The notes: generated by a model not told the origin, from the letters alone. A stretch of DNA of 64,000 nucleotides from Candidatus Hydrogenedentota bacterium (GCA_016215105.1 JACRLJ010000006.1:1-64000); one strand, 5' to 3'; positions 29,053-38,099 are shown, numbered from the stretch's first letter. A program made the numbers and translations.

Positions 29053-29835
29053 TTACGCGGGCAGCCACCCCTGGATCTCGCGCTTGGCTTCCAGAAAGCG
29101 CCTGGAAGCGTGCGGCGTGGCGCCTTTTGTCGCGACGTACTCGACCCGCGTTGTGCGGCGGCCCGGCGGACGCCACGTTTCGGCGTCGAATTGGCCCAAC
29201 AGCGTAAAGCCGGCGTCCGCTAACGCCGCCATCAGCTCCTGCGTCGAGAACACCCTTTCCCGGACAATGCAGCCGGGTCCACGATCAACTTGGATGTGCG
29301 TTTCCGCGGTGGACGTCGCGCGGTCGTAATGGCTGGACCAAGTGGTCGAGAACCGGCCGTTCTTTTCCGTCCACCGCTGGCCGTGGAAGTGCTGAGTGAT
29401 CATGCGCTCGGTGACGGTGTCAAAGTAGAGCACCCCGCCGTCCTTCAACGCGGCGCCAAATTCATGAATCGCAGCGCGCATTTCCTCAACAGTCAGAATA
29501 AAGTTGAGACTGTCGAAGAGACACGTGACGTAGTGAACGCCGCCGCGAAAGGGCAACGCGCGAAGATCGGCGACGGCTGTGACAGGATGGACCGCGCCTT
29601 TTTGTCCCGCGCGAAGCATAGCCTCCGACAGGTCTACGCCCATGCTGTTCCACCCGATCTTCCGGAGGCGCTTAGTCAGGTTGCCCGTGCCGCATGCGGC
29701 GTCGAGGTGAACAAACTCCGGAGGAAGAAGCCGCGCCAACGCCGTCGCAATGAAATACCACCGCTCGTAATTGACGTGGCTCATGATGGGATCGTAATAG
29801 CGCGCAATATCCCGAAAGGTATCAGGCGTCGCCAT
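29053..29835 (-). CDS. SAM-dependent class I methyltransferase
   Basis: A protein of 260 residues. The SAM-binding core has FVHLDAACGTGNLTKRL (motif I), MGVDLSEAML (motif II) and LPFRGGVHYVTCLFDSLNF (motif IV region). Overall it resembles the Methyltransf_25 group that follows proA/nadD/yqeK operons in some bacteria. Substrate is unknown. Its ATG (29833-29835) overlaps the yqeK stop by one base (ATGA), so it is the last gene of this operon. Confidence 0.85.
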   Translation of the reverse strand: MATPDTFRDIARYYDPIMSHVNYERWYFIATALARLLPPEFVHLDAACGTGNLTKRLRKIGWNSMGVDLSEAMLRAGQKGAVHPVTAVADLRALPFRGGVHYVTCLFDSLNFILTVEEMRAAIHEFGAALKDGGVLYFDTVTERMITQHFHGQRWTEKNGRFSTTWSSHYDRATSTAETHIQVDRGPGCIVRERVFSTQELMAALADAGFTLLGQFDAETWRPPGRRTTRVEYVATKGATPHASRRFLEAKREIQGWLPA

Positions 29836-30419
29836 CAACGATACTCCTGCTGAAGCCACCCAAAGAACGCCTCGGTCGCAGGGTCCACGGTGTACTTGGC
29901 GCGCACGTGCTCGACTTTCCGCTCCGCGACATACAGCAGCGCGGGGATAAAGCCGTCACTCGCCAGCCGCGCCCGCGCCTCGGCGGATTCAGGCATCGTG
30001 CGCAGTGGCTCGGCAAAGTCGCAAAAGTACAGGGCGAGCCCCACCCGTCCGAGACCCGCGCGGCCCGTGGTGTGCCAGAACATGGCCTCATAGACCCCGT
30101 CGCTCGTCACACCAAGATTGCGGCGCGCTTCCTCGGCCGCGACAGCTCCGTGAAGCAGCATGGGTTTTTCACGCTGAATAGGTGTGATGGGAATCTCATA
30201 TCGTTCAGCGGCGGCGAGCAGTTCGTGGGCCTTGGTGGCTTTGAACATGTCGTGCAACAAGCCCGCCGTTATCGCGTCATCTCGATCTACACCGGCTTGC
30301 TCTGCGATACCCCCAATGAAATTCGCAACGGATATCGAGTGACGGAGGGTCCTCTCTGGCAAGCGTTTCGCTAAGAGCGCGACGAATTCATCCGCGCGCG
30401 GGGCCAGGTGAACCAGCAT
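29835..30419 (-). CDS. yqeK: HD-domain hydrolase YqeK (Ap4A hydrolase type)
   Basis: A protein of 194 residues with an HD domain. The metal-binding residues are in TLRHSISVANF (His), AGLLHDMFKA (His-Asp), LLHGAVAAE (His) and AMFWHTTGRAGL (His), with the late Asp in LYFCDFAEP. Characterised YqeK proteins symmetrically cleave diadenosine tetraphosphate to ADP. The nadD-yqeK order is conserved in many bacteria. The start overlaps the nadD end by about 30 bp. Confidence 0.87.
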   Translation of the reverse strand: MLVHLAPRADEFVALLAKRLPERTLRHSISVANFIGGIAEQAGVDRDDAITAGLLHDMFKATKAHELLAAAERYEIPITPIQREKPMLLHGAVAAEEARRNLGVTSDGVYEAMFWHTTGRAGLGRVGLALYFCDFAEPLRTMPESAEARARLASDGFIPALLYVAERKVEHVRAKYTVDPATEAFFGWLQQEYR

Positions 30420-31026
30420 CGTAAATTCCTTTTTCGCGTATCACGTCGGCGACGGCGGGCGGCACTAGCGTGCGAATGGATTGACGGGCCGCGACGCGGC
30501 GCCGCACCTCGGTGGACGACAGTCGCGTCTGGTCAAACGGCAACAGCTCATAGTGGCCCTCGAGTTCGGCCGGAATGGAACGCCGCTCGGGCCGCGGCAC
30601 AACAAGCAGGCGCGACAGTTCCAAGATCGTCGGCATGTTCTTCCAATGCGGCAGTTCCACCAGCGAGTCCAAGCCTATAATCAGATAGAGTTCCGAAACG
30701 GGGTAACGCCGTTTCAATTCGGCAAGCGTCGCGTCAGTATAGGAGATGTCGTTCCGATCCATCTCCAAGCGGCTGGGTTCCATCCTTCCCTCGCCGGCAA
30801 GCGCGGCCTCCACCATCGCGTAGCGGTCTTCAGCGGAAGCGTACGGGCCGCGCCGTTTGTGAGGCGGCCGCGCAGACACCACAAACAGCACTCGATCCAG
30901 CTTGGCGTGATCGAGCGCGGCGTGCGCGATACTCAAGTGGGCATTATGCACGGGGTCAAAGGTTCCGCCGTATACACCGATGCGTTCGGGTTTACTCACG
31001 GATTTGACCCGAGCCCCGAATGACAT
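30388..31026 (-). CDS. nadD: Nicotinate-nucleotide adenylyltransferase
   Basis: A protein of about 212 residues of the nucleotidyltransferase alpha/beta-phosphodiesterase superfamily. It has GVYGGTFDPVHNAHLSIA (the HxGH-type motif), VVSARPPHKRRG, LIIGLDSLVELPHW and the C-terminal DQTRLSSTEVRRRV (ISSTxIR-type motif). It converts nicotinate mononucleotide to deamido-NAD. Two starts are possible, ATG 31026 and GTG 30999; both overlap the proA stop. An aspartate dehydrogenase of de novo NAD synthesis lies 5 kb away. Confidence 0.92.
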   Translation of the reverse strand: MSFGARVKSVSKPERIGVYGGTFDPVHNAHLSIAHAALDHAKLDRVLFVVSARPPHKRRGPYASAEDRYAMVEAALAGEGRMEPSRLEMDRNDISYTDATLAELKRRYPVSELYLIIGLDSLVELPHWKNMPTILELSRLLVVPRPERRSIPAELEGHYELLPFDQTRLSSTEVRRRVAARQSIRTLVPPAVADVIREKGIYDAGSPGPARG

Positions 31027-32245
31027 ACTTGAGCGACGTGAGTTCCTTGAGCGCCATCGGACCGCGGCAGTGCAGCTTATTCGTGCTAATCCCAATTTCG
31101 GCGCCGAGGCCAAACTCGAACCCGTCGGTAAAGCGCGTGGATGCGTTCACGTAGACCGTCGCGCTGTCCACCGCGTCCAGGAAACGCTCCGCGGCGCTGT
31201 AACTTTCCGTAATGATGGCGTCGGAATGGTGCGAGCCATAGCCATTGACGTGATCGATGGCCTCGTCCAGCGAATCCACCACTTTGATCGACAAAATCTT
31301 CTCGAGATACTCGGTAACCCAGTCATCATCCGTGGCGGCCTTACACGTCACGAACTTCTGTGTGCGCGCGCAGCCGCGGACTTCGCAGCCGGCTTTCGTC
31401 AGTTCCGCGACAAAAGCCGGCAGGAATTTGCCTGCCACGGCGGAATGCACCAGCAGCGTCTCCATCGCGTTGCAGGTGCCGGGCCGCTGCATCTTGGCGT
31501 TGAAGCTGACCTCTGCGGCCATCGCGAGATCGGCGTCCTGGTGTACGTAGGTGTGGCAGACGCCGTCCAGATGCGCCACCACCGGAATGCGCGACTCTTC
31601 GTAAATGCGGGCGATAAGCCCCTTGCCGCCACGGGGAACAATCACATCAATGTATTGATCGAGCTTCAGCATTTCGCCAACCGCGTTGCGGTCCGTCGTC
31701 GCAATCATCTGCACGGCATGGTCCGGAACCCCGGCAGCCCTCGCGCCTTCGATGAAACACTCCGCAATGGCAAGATTGGAATGAATGGCTTCCGAGCCGC
31801 CGCGCAGGATACAGGCGTTGCCGGACTTGAGACACAGCGCCGCCGCATCCGAGGTAACGTTGGGCCGGCTCTCGTAGATGATGCCAACGACGCCCAACGG
31901 CTGACGGACTTGCGCGATACGCAGCCCATTCGGGCGGATCGTTTGGTGTTCGATGTCACCCACCGGATCGGGCAATGCGGCGACGGCCTCAAGACCCTTC
32001 GCCATCTCCTCGATGCGCTTGTCGGTCAACTCAAGCCGGTCAAGCATCGCGCTCGACAAGCCCTTCTCTTTGCCCGCCGCAAGGTCCTTCGCGTTGGCGG
32101 CTTTTAGCCGCGCGCCGGCGCCGCGCAAGCCCTTAGCAACGCCCAACAGCGCGGCATCTTTCGTGGCAGTAGACAATGAGCGCAACGCATTCGACGCCGC
32201 GCGGGCCTGCTTGCCGATTTGGAGAATCTCGTCGTGCAATTCCAT
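30992..32245 (-). CDS. proA: Gamma-glutamyl phosphate reductase
   Basis: A protein of 417 residues of the aldehyde-dehydrogenase fold. The NADP-binding region has PLGVVGIIYESRPNVT and LRGGSEA. The catalytic cysteine is in RPGTCNAMETLLVH, and the C-terminal FGLGAEIGISTNKLHCRGPM is diagnostic. It reduces gamma-glutamyl phosphate to glutamate semialdehyde in proline synthesis. It is separated from proB by the MNT/HEPN pair instead of following it directly; its ATG lies 3 bp after the HEPN stop. Confidence 0.97.
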   Translation of the reverse strand: MELHDEILQIGKQARAASNALRSLSTATKDAALLGVAKGLRGAGARLKAANAKDLAAGKEKGLSSAMLDRLELTDKRIEEMAKGLEAVAALPDPVGDIEHQTIRPNGLRIAQVRQPLGVVGIIYESRPNVTSDAAALCLKSGNACILRGGSEAIHSNLAIAECFIEGARAAGVPDHAVQMIATTDRNAVGEMLKLDQYIDVIVPRGGKGLIARIYEESRIPVVAHLDGVCHTYVHQDADLAMAAEVSFNAKMQRPGTCNAMETLLVHSAVAGKFLPAFVAELTKAGCEVRGCARTQKFVTCKAATDDDWVTEYLEKILSIKVVDSLDEAIDHVNGYGSHHSDAIITESYSAAERFLDAVDSATVYVNASTRFTDGFEFGLGAEIGISTNKLHCRGPMALKELTSLKYVIRGSGQIRE

Positions 32246-32248
32246 TGC

Positions 32249-32644
32249 CTAGGATTCCAGCCTTTCTCTAACAAATCGCAGAACTTGTTCTGCATAAACT
32301 ATCGCCTTTTGTGCTTCCTCCGGTCCAAGCTCGATCCAGTCATCCGGATAGCGCCCGGTAACGGCATACACGGTTACCTCGGGAGCGGTCACGGCGAAAG
32401 TTTCAAAGGCGGCGTCGTAACGCCCGCACGTGTCGACGAGCTTGGGTAGGCTGTGGGTCCTTTCCACGTGCTCGTCTTTCTCAACCAAGTACGCCTTCAA
32501 CGCTTTCTCCGCACACTGTTGCGAATGGAAGCAGACGGTGTCCAGCGGAGGCTCGGGCACAGCCAGCATCGTTTTGGCCGTTCGCAGATCGTTGTTAGCC
32601 TTAATTAGCCAACGTTGGACGGCGATCTTCTTCGCCTCATCCAT
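32249..32644 (-). CDS. HEPN domain protein
   Basis: A protein of 131 residues and an all-helical HEPN domain of the classical PF05168 type (KKIAVQRWLIKANNDLRTAK, CFHSQQCAEKALKAYLV, VERTHSLPKLVD). The Rx4-6H ribonuclease motif of toxic HEPN proteins is not evident, so it may act as a partner or substrate for the nucleotidyltransferase. It overlaps the upstream MNT gene by 8 bp and is followed by proA after 3 bp, so it must share that transcript. Confidence 0.86.
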   Translation of the reverse strand: MDEAKKIAVQRWLIKANNDLRTAKTMLAVPEPPLDTVCFHSQQCAEKALKAYLVEKDEHVERTHSLPKLVDTCGRYDAAFETFAVTAPEVTVYAVTGRYPDDWIELGPEEAQKAIVYAEQVLRFVRERLES

Positions 32645-32972
32645 AGCAAACGACCCCGTGTTCGTCTGCTTCGCGAGCCAGAGTATTGGCTATGCGCCTC
32701 TGCGTCTCGAACTGTTCAGGCCGCAGTACGAACACATCCAGCGAGAAGTCGGGGTGTGCGAACAGCCGGTGTATGGCTATCTGGACCTCACGCTGTGACT
32801 TGGCGCCACCATACAAGACAAGCAAGTCAATGTCGCTCTCTGGATCAGCGGTTCCGGAAGCGCGCGAGCCAAACAGAATGACCCGTTCCGGATGAAACGC
32901 TTCCGCGATGGTCGCGACGACCTTCTCAACCTGTTTGTCCACACCTGCCTCGTATGCGCCACGCTGTATCAC
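32637..32972 (-). CDS. MNT-type nucleotidyltransferase domain protein
   Basis: A protein of 111 residues (GTG start). It has the minimal nucleotidyltransferase signature GSX10DXD, here GSRASGTADPESDIDLLV, with VILF before it and LDVFVL providing the third carboxylate region. MNT proteins pair with HEPN proteins; in characterised pairs the MNT modifies the HEPN partner by AMP transfer. Located between proB and HEPN in a conserved amino-acid biosynthesis operon. Confidence 0.88.
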   Translation of the reverse strand: MIQRGAYEAGVDKQVEKVVATIAEAFHPERVILFGSRASGTADPESDIDLLVLYGGAKSQREVQIAIHRLFAHPDFSLDVFVLRPEQFETQRRIANTLAREADEHGVVCYG

Positions 32973-33020
32973 GTGCGAAAGATTAGTCCGGAATGCGTTG
33001 GTGCGTTCGGCGCTATTCCC

Positions 33021-34139
33021 CTAGATAATAACCAAGTTATCGCGGTGAATCACTTCATCAAAATCTTTGTGACCCAGGATGGCCTTGATTTGGGCGCTCT
33101 TGAGACCTTTGATGCGGGCGATGTCGCCGCTCGAGTAATTCACCAGTCCGCAAGCGATTTCGTGGCCGGACGTGTCCCGGACGCGCACCGAATCGCCGAC
33201 TTCGAAGCTGCCCGAGACCGCCGTCACACCCGCGGGAAGCAAGCTTCGCCCTTTCGTCAGAAGCGCGCTCCGGGCGCCGTCATCGACATCGAGGACACCA
33301 CGCACGTGCCGCCCGAACGCGATCCAGCGTTTGCGCTGGGATATGCCGGAATGGTTGGCGCCGAACCGGGTACACCGGGCGGTCCCCGCGAGGACGTCGT
33401 GGATGACGTTGGACCGGCGGCCATTGGTGATGACCATCGGCAGTCCGGCGGCGCCGGCAATCTTCGCAGCGGAGAGTTTGGTGTGCATCCCGCCCACGGA
33501 CGATTCGCCCGCGGCCCCTTCCGCCAGGGCTTCTATTTCGTCCGTCACGTGATCCACCACTTCAACAAGTTTGGCGTTCTTGTGACGCGCGGGATTCTTG
33601 TCGTACAAACCGTCCACATCGCTCAAAATAATCAACAAGTCCGCATCGATCTTCGCGGCGACTTTGGCCGCGAGAGTGTCATTGTCGCCAAAGCGCAATT
33701 CGGCGGTCGATACCGAGTCGTTCTCGTTCAGAATTGGCACCACCGTCTTGAGTTCAAAGAGTGTCTTGACGGTATTGCGAATGTTGAGGTAGCGCTGCCG
33801 GTCGTCTAGGTCCGGAGTGGTCAACAGGACTTGGGCGGATTGCAGTCCCTGTCCGTGGGTCTGGAAGAGGGTTTCGTAAAAGTGCATCAGCCGGGACTGG
33901 CCGACTGCGGCGGTCGCTTGTTTGAGGGGAATGGATTTGGGCCGTTGCGTGAGTCCGAGCAGCGTCATCCCGCAGCCCACCGCGCCGGACGACACGATCA
34001 GGACGTTGATCTCGCGCGTCTTCTTCAACGTGGCAATCTCTTTGACGACGGATTCCATCACGCGTCCGTCAAAGCCTTTGGGGCCGGTCAACAGCGAAGT
34101 GCCGACCTTGACCACCAAGGTATGTACGTCAGTCTGCAT
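33021..34139 (-). CDS. proB: Glutamate 5-kinase
   Basis: A protein of 372 residues. The amino-acid-kinase domain has VVKVGTSLL, VLIVSSGAVGCGM, ILNENDSVSTAELRFGDNDTLAA and SDVDGLYDKNPARH. A C-terminal PUA domain (about 275-365) includes FEVGDSVRVRD. It phosphorylates glutamate in the first step of proline synthesis. Its start overlaps the obgE stop by 11 bp, so the two are coupled. Confidence 0.96.
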   Translation of the reverse strand: MQTDVHTLVVKVGTSLLTGPKGFDGRVMESVVKEIATLKKTREINVLIVSSGAVGCGMTLLGLTQRPKSIPLKQATAAVGQSRLMHFYETLFQTHGQGLQSAQVLLTTPDLDDRQRYLNIRNTVKTLFELKTVVPILNENDSVSTAELRFGDNDTLAAKVAAKIDADLLIILSDVDGLYDKNPARHKNAKLVEVVDHVTDEIEALAEGAAGESSVGGMHTKLSAAKIAGAAGLPMVITNGRRSNVIHDVLAGTARCTRFGANHSGISQRKRWIAFGRHVRGVLDVDDGARSALLTKGRSLLPAGVTAVSGSFEVGDSVRVRDTSGHEIACGLVNYSSGDIARIKGLKSAQIKAILGHKDFDEVIHRDNLVII

Positions 34140-35382
34140 GGTACTCGAGCTCAGCGTCCCCTATCATAACGGTCTGACCCTCTTCGGCGCCCAGACGTTT
34201 GAGCGCCTTGTACACGCCCATGCGTTTCAGGCGCTTCTGAAGGTGGCGAATAGCCTCCTCATTACTAAAGTCCGTCATGCGCACAGCCTGAACGACTTTG
34301 GCCCCGTCCACCTGAAACCCGGCGTCGGTTTGCCTAATGACGTAGGGGGGTTCATAGGTGTAATCGTGCTCGGACGCTGCGGAAGGGACCTCGGCCTCTT
34401 CCTTCCGGAGCTTGGCCACGGTCTGCCACATGCGCTCGAGCAATTCCGGCACGCCTTCGCCGGTAGCGGCCGAGATCACGGCTGGGCTGTCGAACGACTT
34501 GGAGACAACCCCGGACCGTTCGCGATTTTCAGTAATGTCGACCTTGTTCAGGGCATATACCTTCGGTTTGTCCGCGAACGCCGCGCTATGCTGCGCAAGC
34601 TCGTTTTCCAGTGTCGCACAGGTTTGGACAGGGTCCGGATCGCCGAGGTCGATGAGAAACAGCAGCACCTTAGTGCGCTCGATATGGCGCAGGAAATCGT
34701 GTCCCAAGCCTTTGCCTTCGGCGGCCCCTTCGATAATTCCAGGGATGTCGGCGATGGTCAAGGTCCGGTATTCGCCCAGGATTGAAACACCAAGATTGGG
34801 AGACAATGTGGTGAACGGGTAGTCGGCGATCTTGGGACGCGCGGCGCTCGCCGCCGCGAGAAAAGTTGACTTGCCGGCATTGGGGAGTCCAACCAGGCCC
34901 ACTTCCGCGATCAGCTTGAGTTCGACAAGAAACTCGGCGTTCTCGCCGGGTTCGCCCAGTTCGGCAAACTTGGGGGCGCGGTTGGTCGAACTGGCGAACC
35001 GCGCATTTCCGCGTCCGCCGCGTCCGCCGTGAGCCGCAAGAAAACGCTGGCCTTCCTCGACGAGATCAGCCATGACCTCGTTCGTCTCTAGGTTGCGCAC
35101 GAGCGTGCCGAGCGGAACCTGGATCAGCAGGTCAGACCCGTTCTTGCCATGACAATCACTGCCCTTGCCGTGGACGCCGCCTTCGGCGATCCAATGAGCG
35201 TGGTATTGCAGATCTAGGAGTGAAGTGAACCGGGTTGCGGCGACGAAATACACATCGCCCCCATTGCCGCCGTCGCCCCCATCCGGCCCCCCGCGGGGAA
35301 CGTACTTCTCACGGCGCATGCTGGAGCAGCCCTTACCGCCCGCGCCGCCCGTTACGCGAATTCGTGCGCGATCGATAAACAT
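34129..35382 (-). CDS. obgE: GTPase Obg/CgtA
   Basis: A protein of 417 residues. The glycine-rich Obg fold (1-158) begins MFIDRARIRVTGGAGGKGC. The GTPase domain has G1 GLPNAGKST, G3 DIPGIIEGA, G4 NKVD and the switch region DYPFTTLSPNLG. A C-terminal OCT domain (about 340-417, YVIRQTDAGFQVDG) is present, which is not universal. It assists large-subunit assembly and stress responses. The rplU-rpmA-obgE order is strongly conserved. Confidence 0.97.
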   Translation of the reverse strand: MFIDRARIRVTGGAGGKGCSSMRREKYVPRGGPDGGDGGNGGDVYFVAATRFTSLLDLQYHAHWIAEGGVHGKGSDCHGKNGSDLLIQVPLGTLVRNLETNEVMADLVEEGQRFLAAHGGRGGRGNARFASSTNRAPKFAELGEPGENAEFLVELKLIAEVGLVGLPNAGKSTFLAAASAARPKIADYPFTTLSPNLGVSILGEYRTLTIADIPGIIEGAAEGKGLGHDFLRHIERTKVLLFLIDLGDPDPVQTCATLENELAQHSAAFADKPKVYALNKVDITENRERSGVVSKSFDSPAVISAATGEGVPELLERMWQTVAKLRKEEAEVPSAASEHDYTYEPPYVIRQTDAGFQVDGAKVVQAVRMTDFSNEEAIRHLQKRLKRMGVYKALKRLGAEEGQTVMIGDAELEYHAD

Positions 35383-35420
35383 GGTCTGCCGCCTTGCGAG
35401 AGGATAAAGGGGGTGAACCC

Positions 35421-35684
35421 TTACTCCGCCGTTACCGCCACCACGTCAATGCACTGGCGGGCCTTGCTGGTATGACGAAACTTCACCACGCCGTCAATCA
35501 ACGCGAAGATCGTGTGATCTTTGCCGATACCGACGTTCAGCCCGGGGTGGAACTGCGTGCCGCGCTGCCGCACGATGATGTTGCCCGAACGCACGGGCTC
35601 ACCGCCGAACTTCTTCAAGCCCAACCGTTGCGACGCGCTGTCGCGGCCGTTCCGTGAACTGCCGCCTGCTTTCTTTGTTGCCAT
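35421..35684 (-). CDS. rpmA: 50S ribosomal protein L27
   Basis: A protein of 87 residues. It begins [18 protein letters not shown] with the classical [12 protein letters not shown] and [13 protein letters not shown] motifs. The flexible N-terminus reaches the peptidyl-transferase centre. No N-terminal cleavage extension of the Firmicutes type is present. It lies between rplU and obgE. Confidence 0.98.
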   Translation of the reverse strand: MATKKAGGSSRNGRDSASQRLGLKKFGGEPVRSGNIIVRQRGTQFHPGLNVGIGKDHTIFALIDGVVKFRHTSKARQCIDVVAVTAE

Positions 35685-35735
35685 GATACCTTCTCCTCAA
35701 TACCCGCGTCCGCGGCGCGCCGCGGCGGGGGGAAC

Positions 35736-36047
35736 TTACGCCTGAATCTCGCGGACCTTCAGTTCGGTGTAGTACTGGCGGTGACCTTGTGTACGAACGT
35801 AGCCTTTGCGGCGTTTCTTTTTGAAGACGCGAATCTTCTTGCGCCGGTCTTGGGCGATAACCTGACAAACTACCTTGGCGGTCGTCAGTTTCGCGCGATC
35901 CACAACCAGGCCATCGTCCTTCGCTAGCAGGCAGACATCGGTCAACTCGACCGTCTCGCCTACCAGCGCACTGAGTTTTTCGACTCGGACGAGGTCGCCC
36001 TGGGTCACCTTAATCTGCTTACCGCCCGTTGTCACCACTGCGTACAT
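35736..36047 (-). CDS. rplU: 50S ribosomal protein L21
   Basis: A protein of 103 residues, normal length. It has MYAVVTTGGKQIKV, a VCQVIAQDRRKKIRVFKKKRRK basic stretch and the C-terminal GHRQYYTELKVREI. It binds 23S rRNA. ATG 36047 is preferred over 36062 because the family starts MYAV(V/I) and GGAG lies 9 bases before it. First gene of the rplU-rpmA-obgE-proB-MNT-HEPN-proA-nadD-yqeK-methyltransferase series. Confidence 0.97.
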   Translation of the reverse strand: MYAVVTTGGKQIKVTQGDLVRVEKLSALVGETVELTDVCLLAKDDGLVVDRAKLTTAKVVCQVIAQDRRKKIRVFKKKRRKGYVRTQGHRQYYTELKVREIQA

Positions 36048-36099
36048 GGTCTCGATCTCCACCTTTGCGGCTGGGACCCGTCCCGCCGCGTATCATTCA

Positions 36100-36903
36100 T
36101 CACTTGCTGAAGGCCAGCGCCGCCGCGCGAAGTTCCGCGCAGGCTGACAGCGAGGCCAGATAACTCGTCTTCGGGTTTGCCGGCGACGGCACATTCTCCG
36201 TCAGTGTTCGCAGGCGCCCAAAAGCGCCTTCGGCCACCACTTCATGGCTATTCACATTCGACCCCGGCTCCGCGATTACGCGAACCGTGGTTCGATCAAT
36301 TCCAATACCCGCTAAACTCAACGCAACGGCCACATTAACGTTTTTCGGAAAGCCCTTGATGGCATCCCGGGCCGTGCCCTCAAATACCACGGTCGGCTCC
36401 GTCAACGCGTCCAAGTCGATTCCGCGTTCGACGATGTACGGCGCGCCAGCCAAGCCTTTCGGCGGCTTCCGCGTCGTCAGCGTTACCCGGTCGAGACCGG
36501 CCTCGCGCGCTGCCCGAACGCCATCCACTCCGCACAACGCTCCGGACGGCAGCCGAACCTGGATACCGGCATCCTGCGTACGCGCCAGCAAATCCGGTTC
36601 CGCGACCAGCCCGCCAATGCTCATAATAAGGCAGTCGCGGTGATGGCGGATGGCCGCCTCGATAACCGGTTTGACGGCCCCGGGCGCTGCCGCTTCGACC
36701 ACGAAATCCGCAGCCGATACGGTCGCGTCCACCGTACCCAACTTAGCATTCAACTTGAACTTATTCACCAGCGCAACCGCTTGCGCTTCAATCACATCCG
36801 ATACCGCGACAATCTCCGCCGCGATGCCGCCCCGTTCAAGCGCGGCGCACAACTCCGCGGAGATGTTGCCACAGCCTACCAAGCCTACTTTCATGTTAGC
36901 CAT
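36100..36903 (-). CDS. nadX: L-aspartate dehydrogenase
   Basis: A protein of 267 residues. A Rossmann NAD(P) domain starts MKVGLVGCGNISAELC, followed by VEAAAPGAV, LPSGALCGVDGVRAA and the catalytic-domain motif FPKNVNVAVALSLAGIG with VRVIAEPG and N-H pair NVNSHEV. It oxidises aspartate to iminoaspartate, replacing NadB in NAD synthesis in some lineages. It stands 53 bp upstream of rplU on the same strand. nadD lies downstream in the same direction; nadA and nadC are not in the window. Confidence 0.9.
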   Translation of the reverse strand: MANMKVGLVGCGNISAELCAALERGGIAAEIVAVSDVIEAQAVALVNKFKLNAKLGTVDATVSAADFVVEAAAPGAVKPVIEAAIRHHRDCLIMSIGGLVAEPDLLARTQDAGIQVRLPSGALCGVDGVRAAREAGLDRVTLTTRKPPKGLAGAPYIVERGIDLDALTEPTVVFEGTARDAIKGFPKNVNVAVALSLAGIGIDRTTVRVIAEPGSNVNSHEVVAEGAFGRLRTLTENVPSPANPKTSYLASLSACAELRAAALAFSK

Positions 36904-37262
36904 GAGGCGTCCAAAAACAGCACCCGGCGCGCTTCAAACGGCCTTATTCAAGGCAGCCAAAGCCCACCGATCTGATGTCGCGAGAATCGTTTACGGTCAA
37001 AGATCGGGGTAAGTTAGCATATGGCGGAAGTTGAAGTCAAACTTCCGATATCACGAACTTAGCCTACAGCTTCTGATTCCAAGGGCGTAAGAGGTAGCCC
37101 ATGGCGCAAGCCGTGGGACCAGAGATAATGCCTGAGCGCCAGCCCTGTAAGGGCGAAAGAGATCTTGCGTGGCGCGTGAGTTGTACACTACGACGCCAAC
37201 AGTGTGAATCTGCGTCTCCAGACGCCGTGTCCGGCCCCAAGGCATGTGGTAGACTGGTCGGC
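36904..37262. other. 359-bp divergent spacer
   Basis: This lies between the minus-strand nadX and plus-strand methyltransferase genes. Its last 36 bases belong to a cassette repeated at 38195. I see no further structured element or gene. Confidence 0.5.
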
Positions 37263-37287
37263 ATGGACAACCCTGCCGCAGAAAAGG
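37227..37287 (+). repeat. Duplicated 5' cassette, copy 1
   Basis: This 61-bp stretch covers the end of the leader and first eight codons of the methyltransferase gene. It is about 85% identical to 38195-38256, which does the same for the MntA gene; both proteins therefore begin MDNP..EK. Confidence 0.75.
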
Positions 37288-38099
37288 CGCCCAATCCGTG
37301 GCTTGCGATGACCATAGACGACGCGCGCGAGTACGACGAACGGAAGGAGACTTATCCTCTCAGGAACCACGTTGCCCTTTCGCGGCGGGTGGCCTGGGAG
37401 TTGATTCTACCGCATCTTCCCAACGACAAATCTCTCGAAGTACTGGAAGTCGGAGGAGGCACCGGCTTCTGGAGTATACGCCTCGCTCTGGAGGGTTGGC
37501 GTGTAATGCTTACAGATCCGGCGCAGGGACTATTGGACTGCGCGAGGGAGAAGCTACTGGCCTTAGGGCTGTTGGATAAAGTAACCATCATGAGTGCGGA
37601 TGTCTGCGATCTGAGCGCGTTCGCTTCGGAATCGCGTCGTCTCGTGCTCGCCATGGGAGACCCGCTTTCATACTGCGGAGACGCTGTCAAAGCGCTCCGA
37701 GAAGTCTGGCGCGTCACACAAGCCGGTGGCGTGCTCATTGGGAATGTTGAATGCCGGTACCGCGGGATTGACGCTCGAAGAGCCCCGTCTTGGTCAGATG
37801 CGCAGCGCATATTGACGGAGGGAATCGGGTACTGGCCGGGCCCGCATCACCACTTGGCCATCCAAATGTTTACGCCTTCGGAATTCAGATCATTGGCGGA
37901 ATCGGTCGGATGGCAGATGCAAGTAATGCGCCCTTCGGATCTGTTGCTTTCTCTTGTGGGAAGGGAACTGCTTAACGACGCCTTCGCTCGTGGAATTGAT
38001 CTGGAGGAGCTTGCGGAATTGGAGCTTCGTCTCGGCGAAGACCCCAGCTTGCTTGGGGCGGGCACGGATATATGGTTCGTGATGTCCAAACCCCGGTAG
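37263..38099 (+). CDS. SAM-dependent class I methyltransferase
   Basis: A protein of 278 residues. The SAM-binding core has VLEVGGGTGFWSIRLA (motif I), VMLTDPAQGLLDCAREKL (motif II) and VLAMGDPLSYC (motif IV region), then WRVTQAGGVLIGNVE. It resembles Methyltransf_11/25 enzymes; substrate unknown. Its leader and first eight codons are duplicated in front of the MntA gene 970 bp downstream, which suggests that the two genes were shuffled together or arose around one recombination point. Confidence 0.83.
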   Translation: MDNPAAEKAPNPWLAMTIDDAREYDERKETYPLRNHVALSRRVAWELILPHLPNDKSLEVLEVGGGTGFWSIRLALEGWRVMLTDPAQGLLDCAREKLLALGLLDKVTIMSADVCDLSAFASESRRLVLAMGDPLSYCGDAVKALREVWRVTQAGGVLIGNVECRYRGIDARRAPSWSDAQRILTEGIGYWPGPHHHLAIQMFTPSEFRSLAESVGWQMQVMRPSDLLLSLVGRELLNDAFARGIDLEELAELELRLGEDPSLLGAGTDIWFVMSKPR

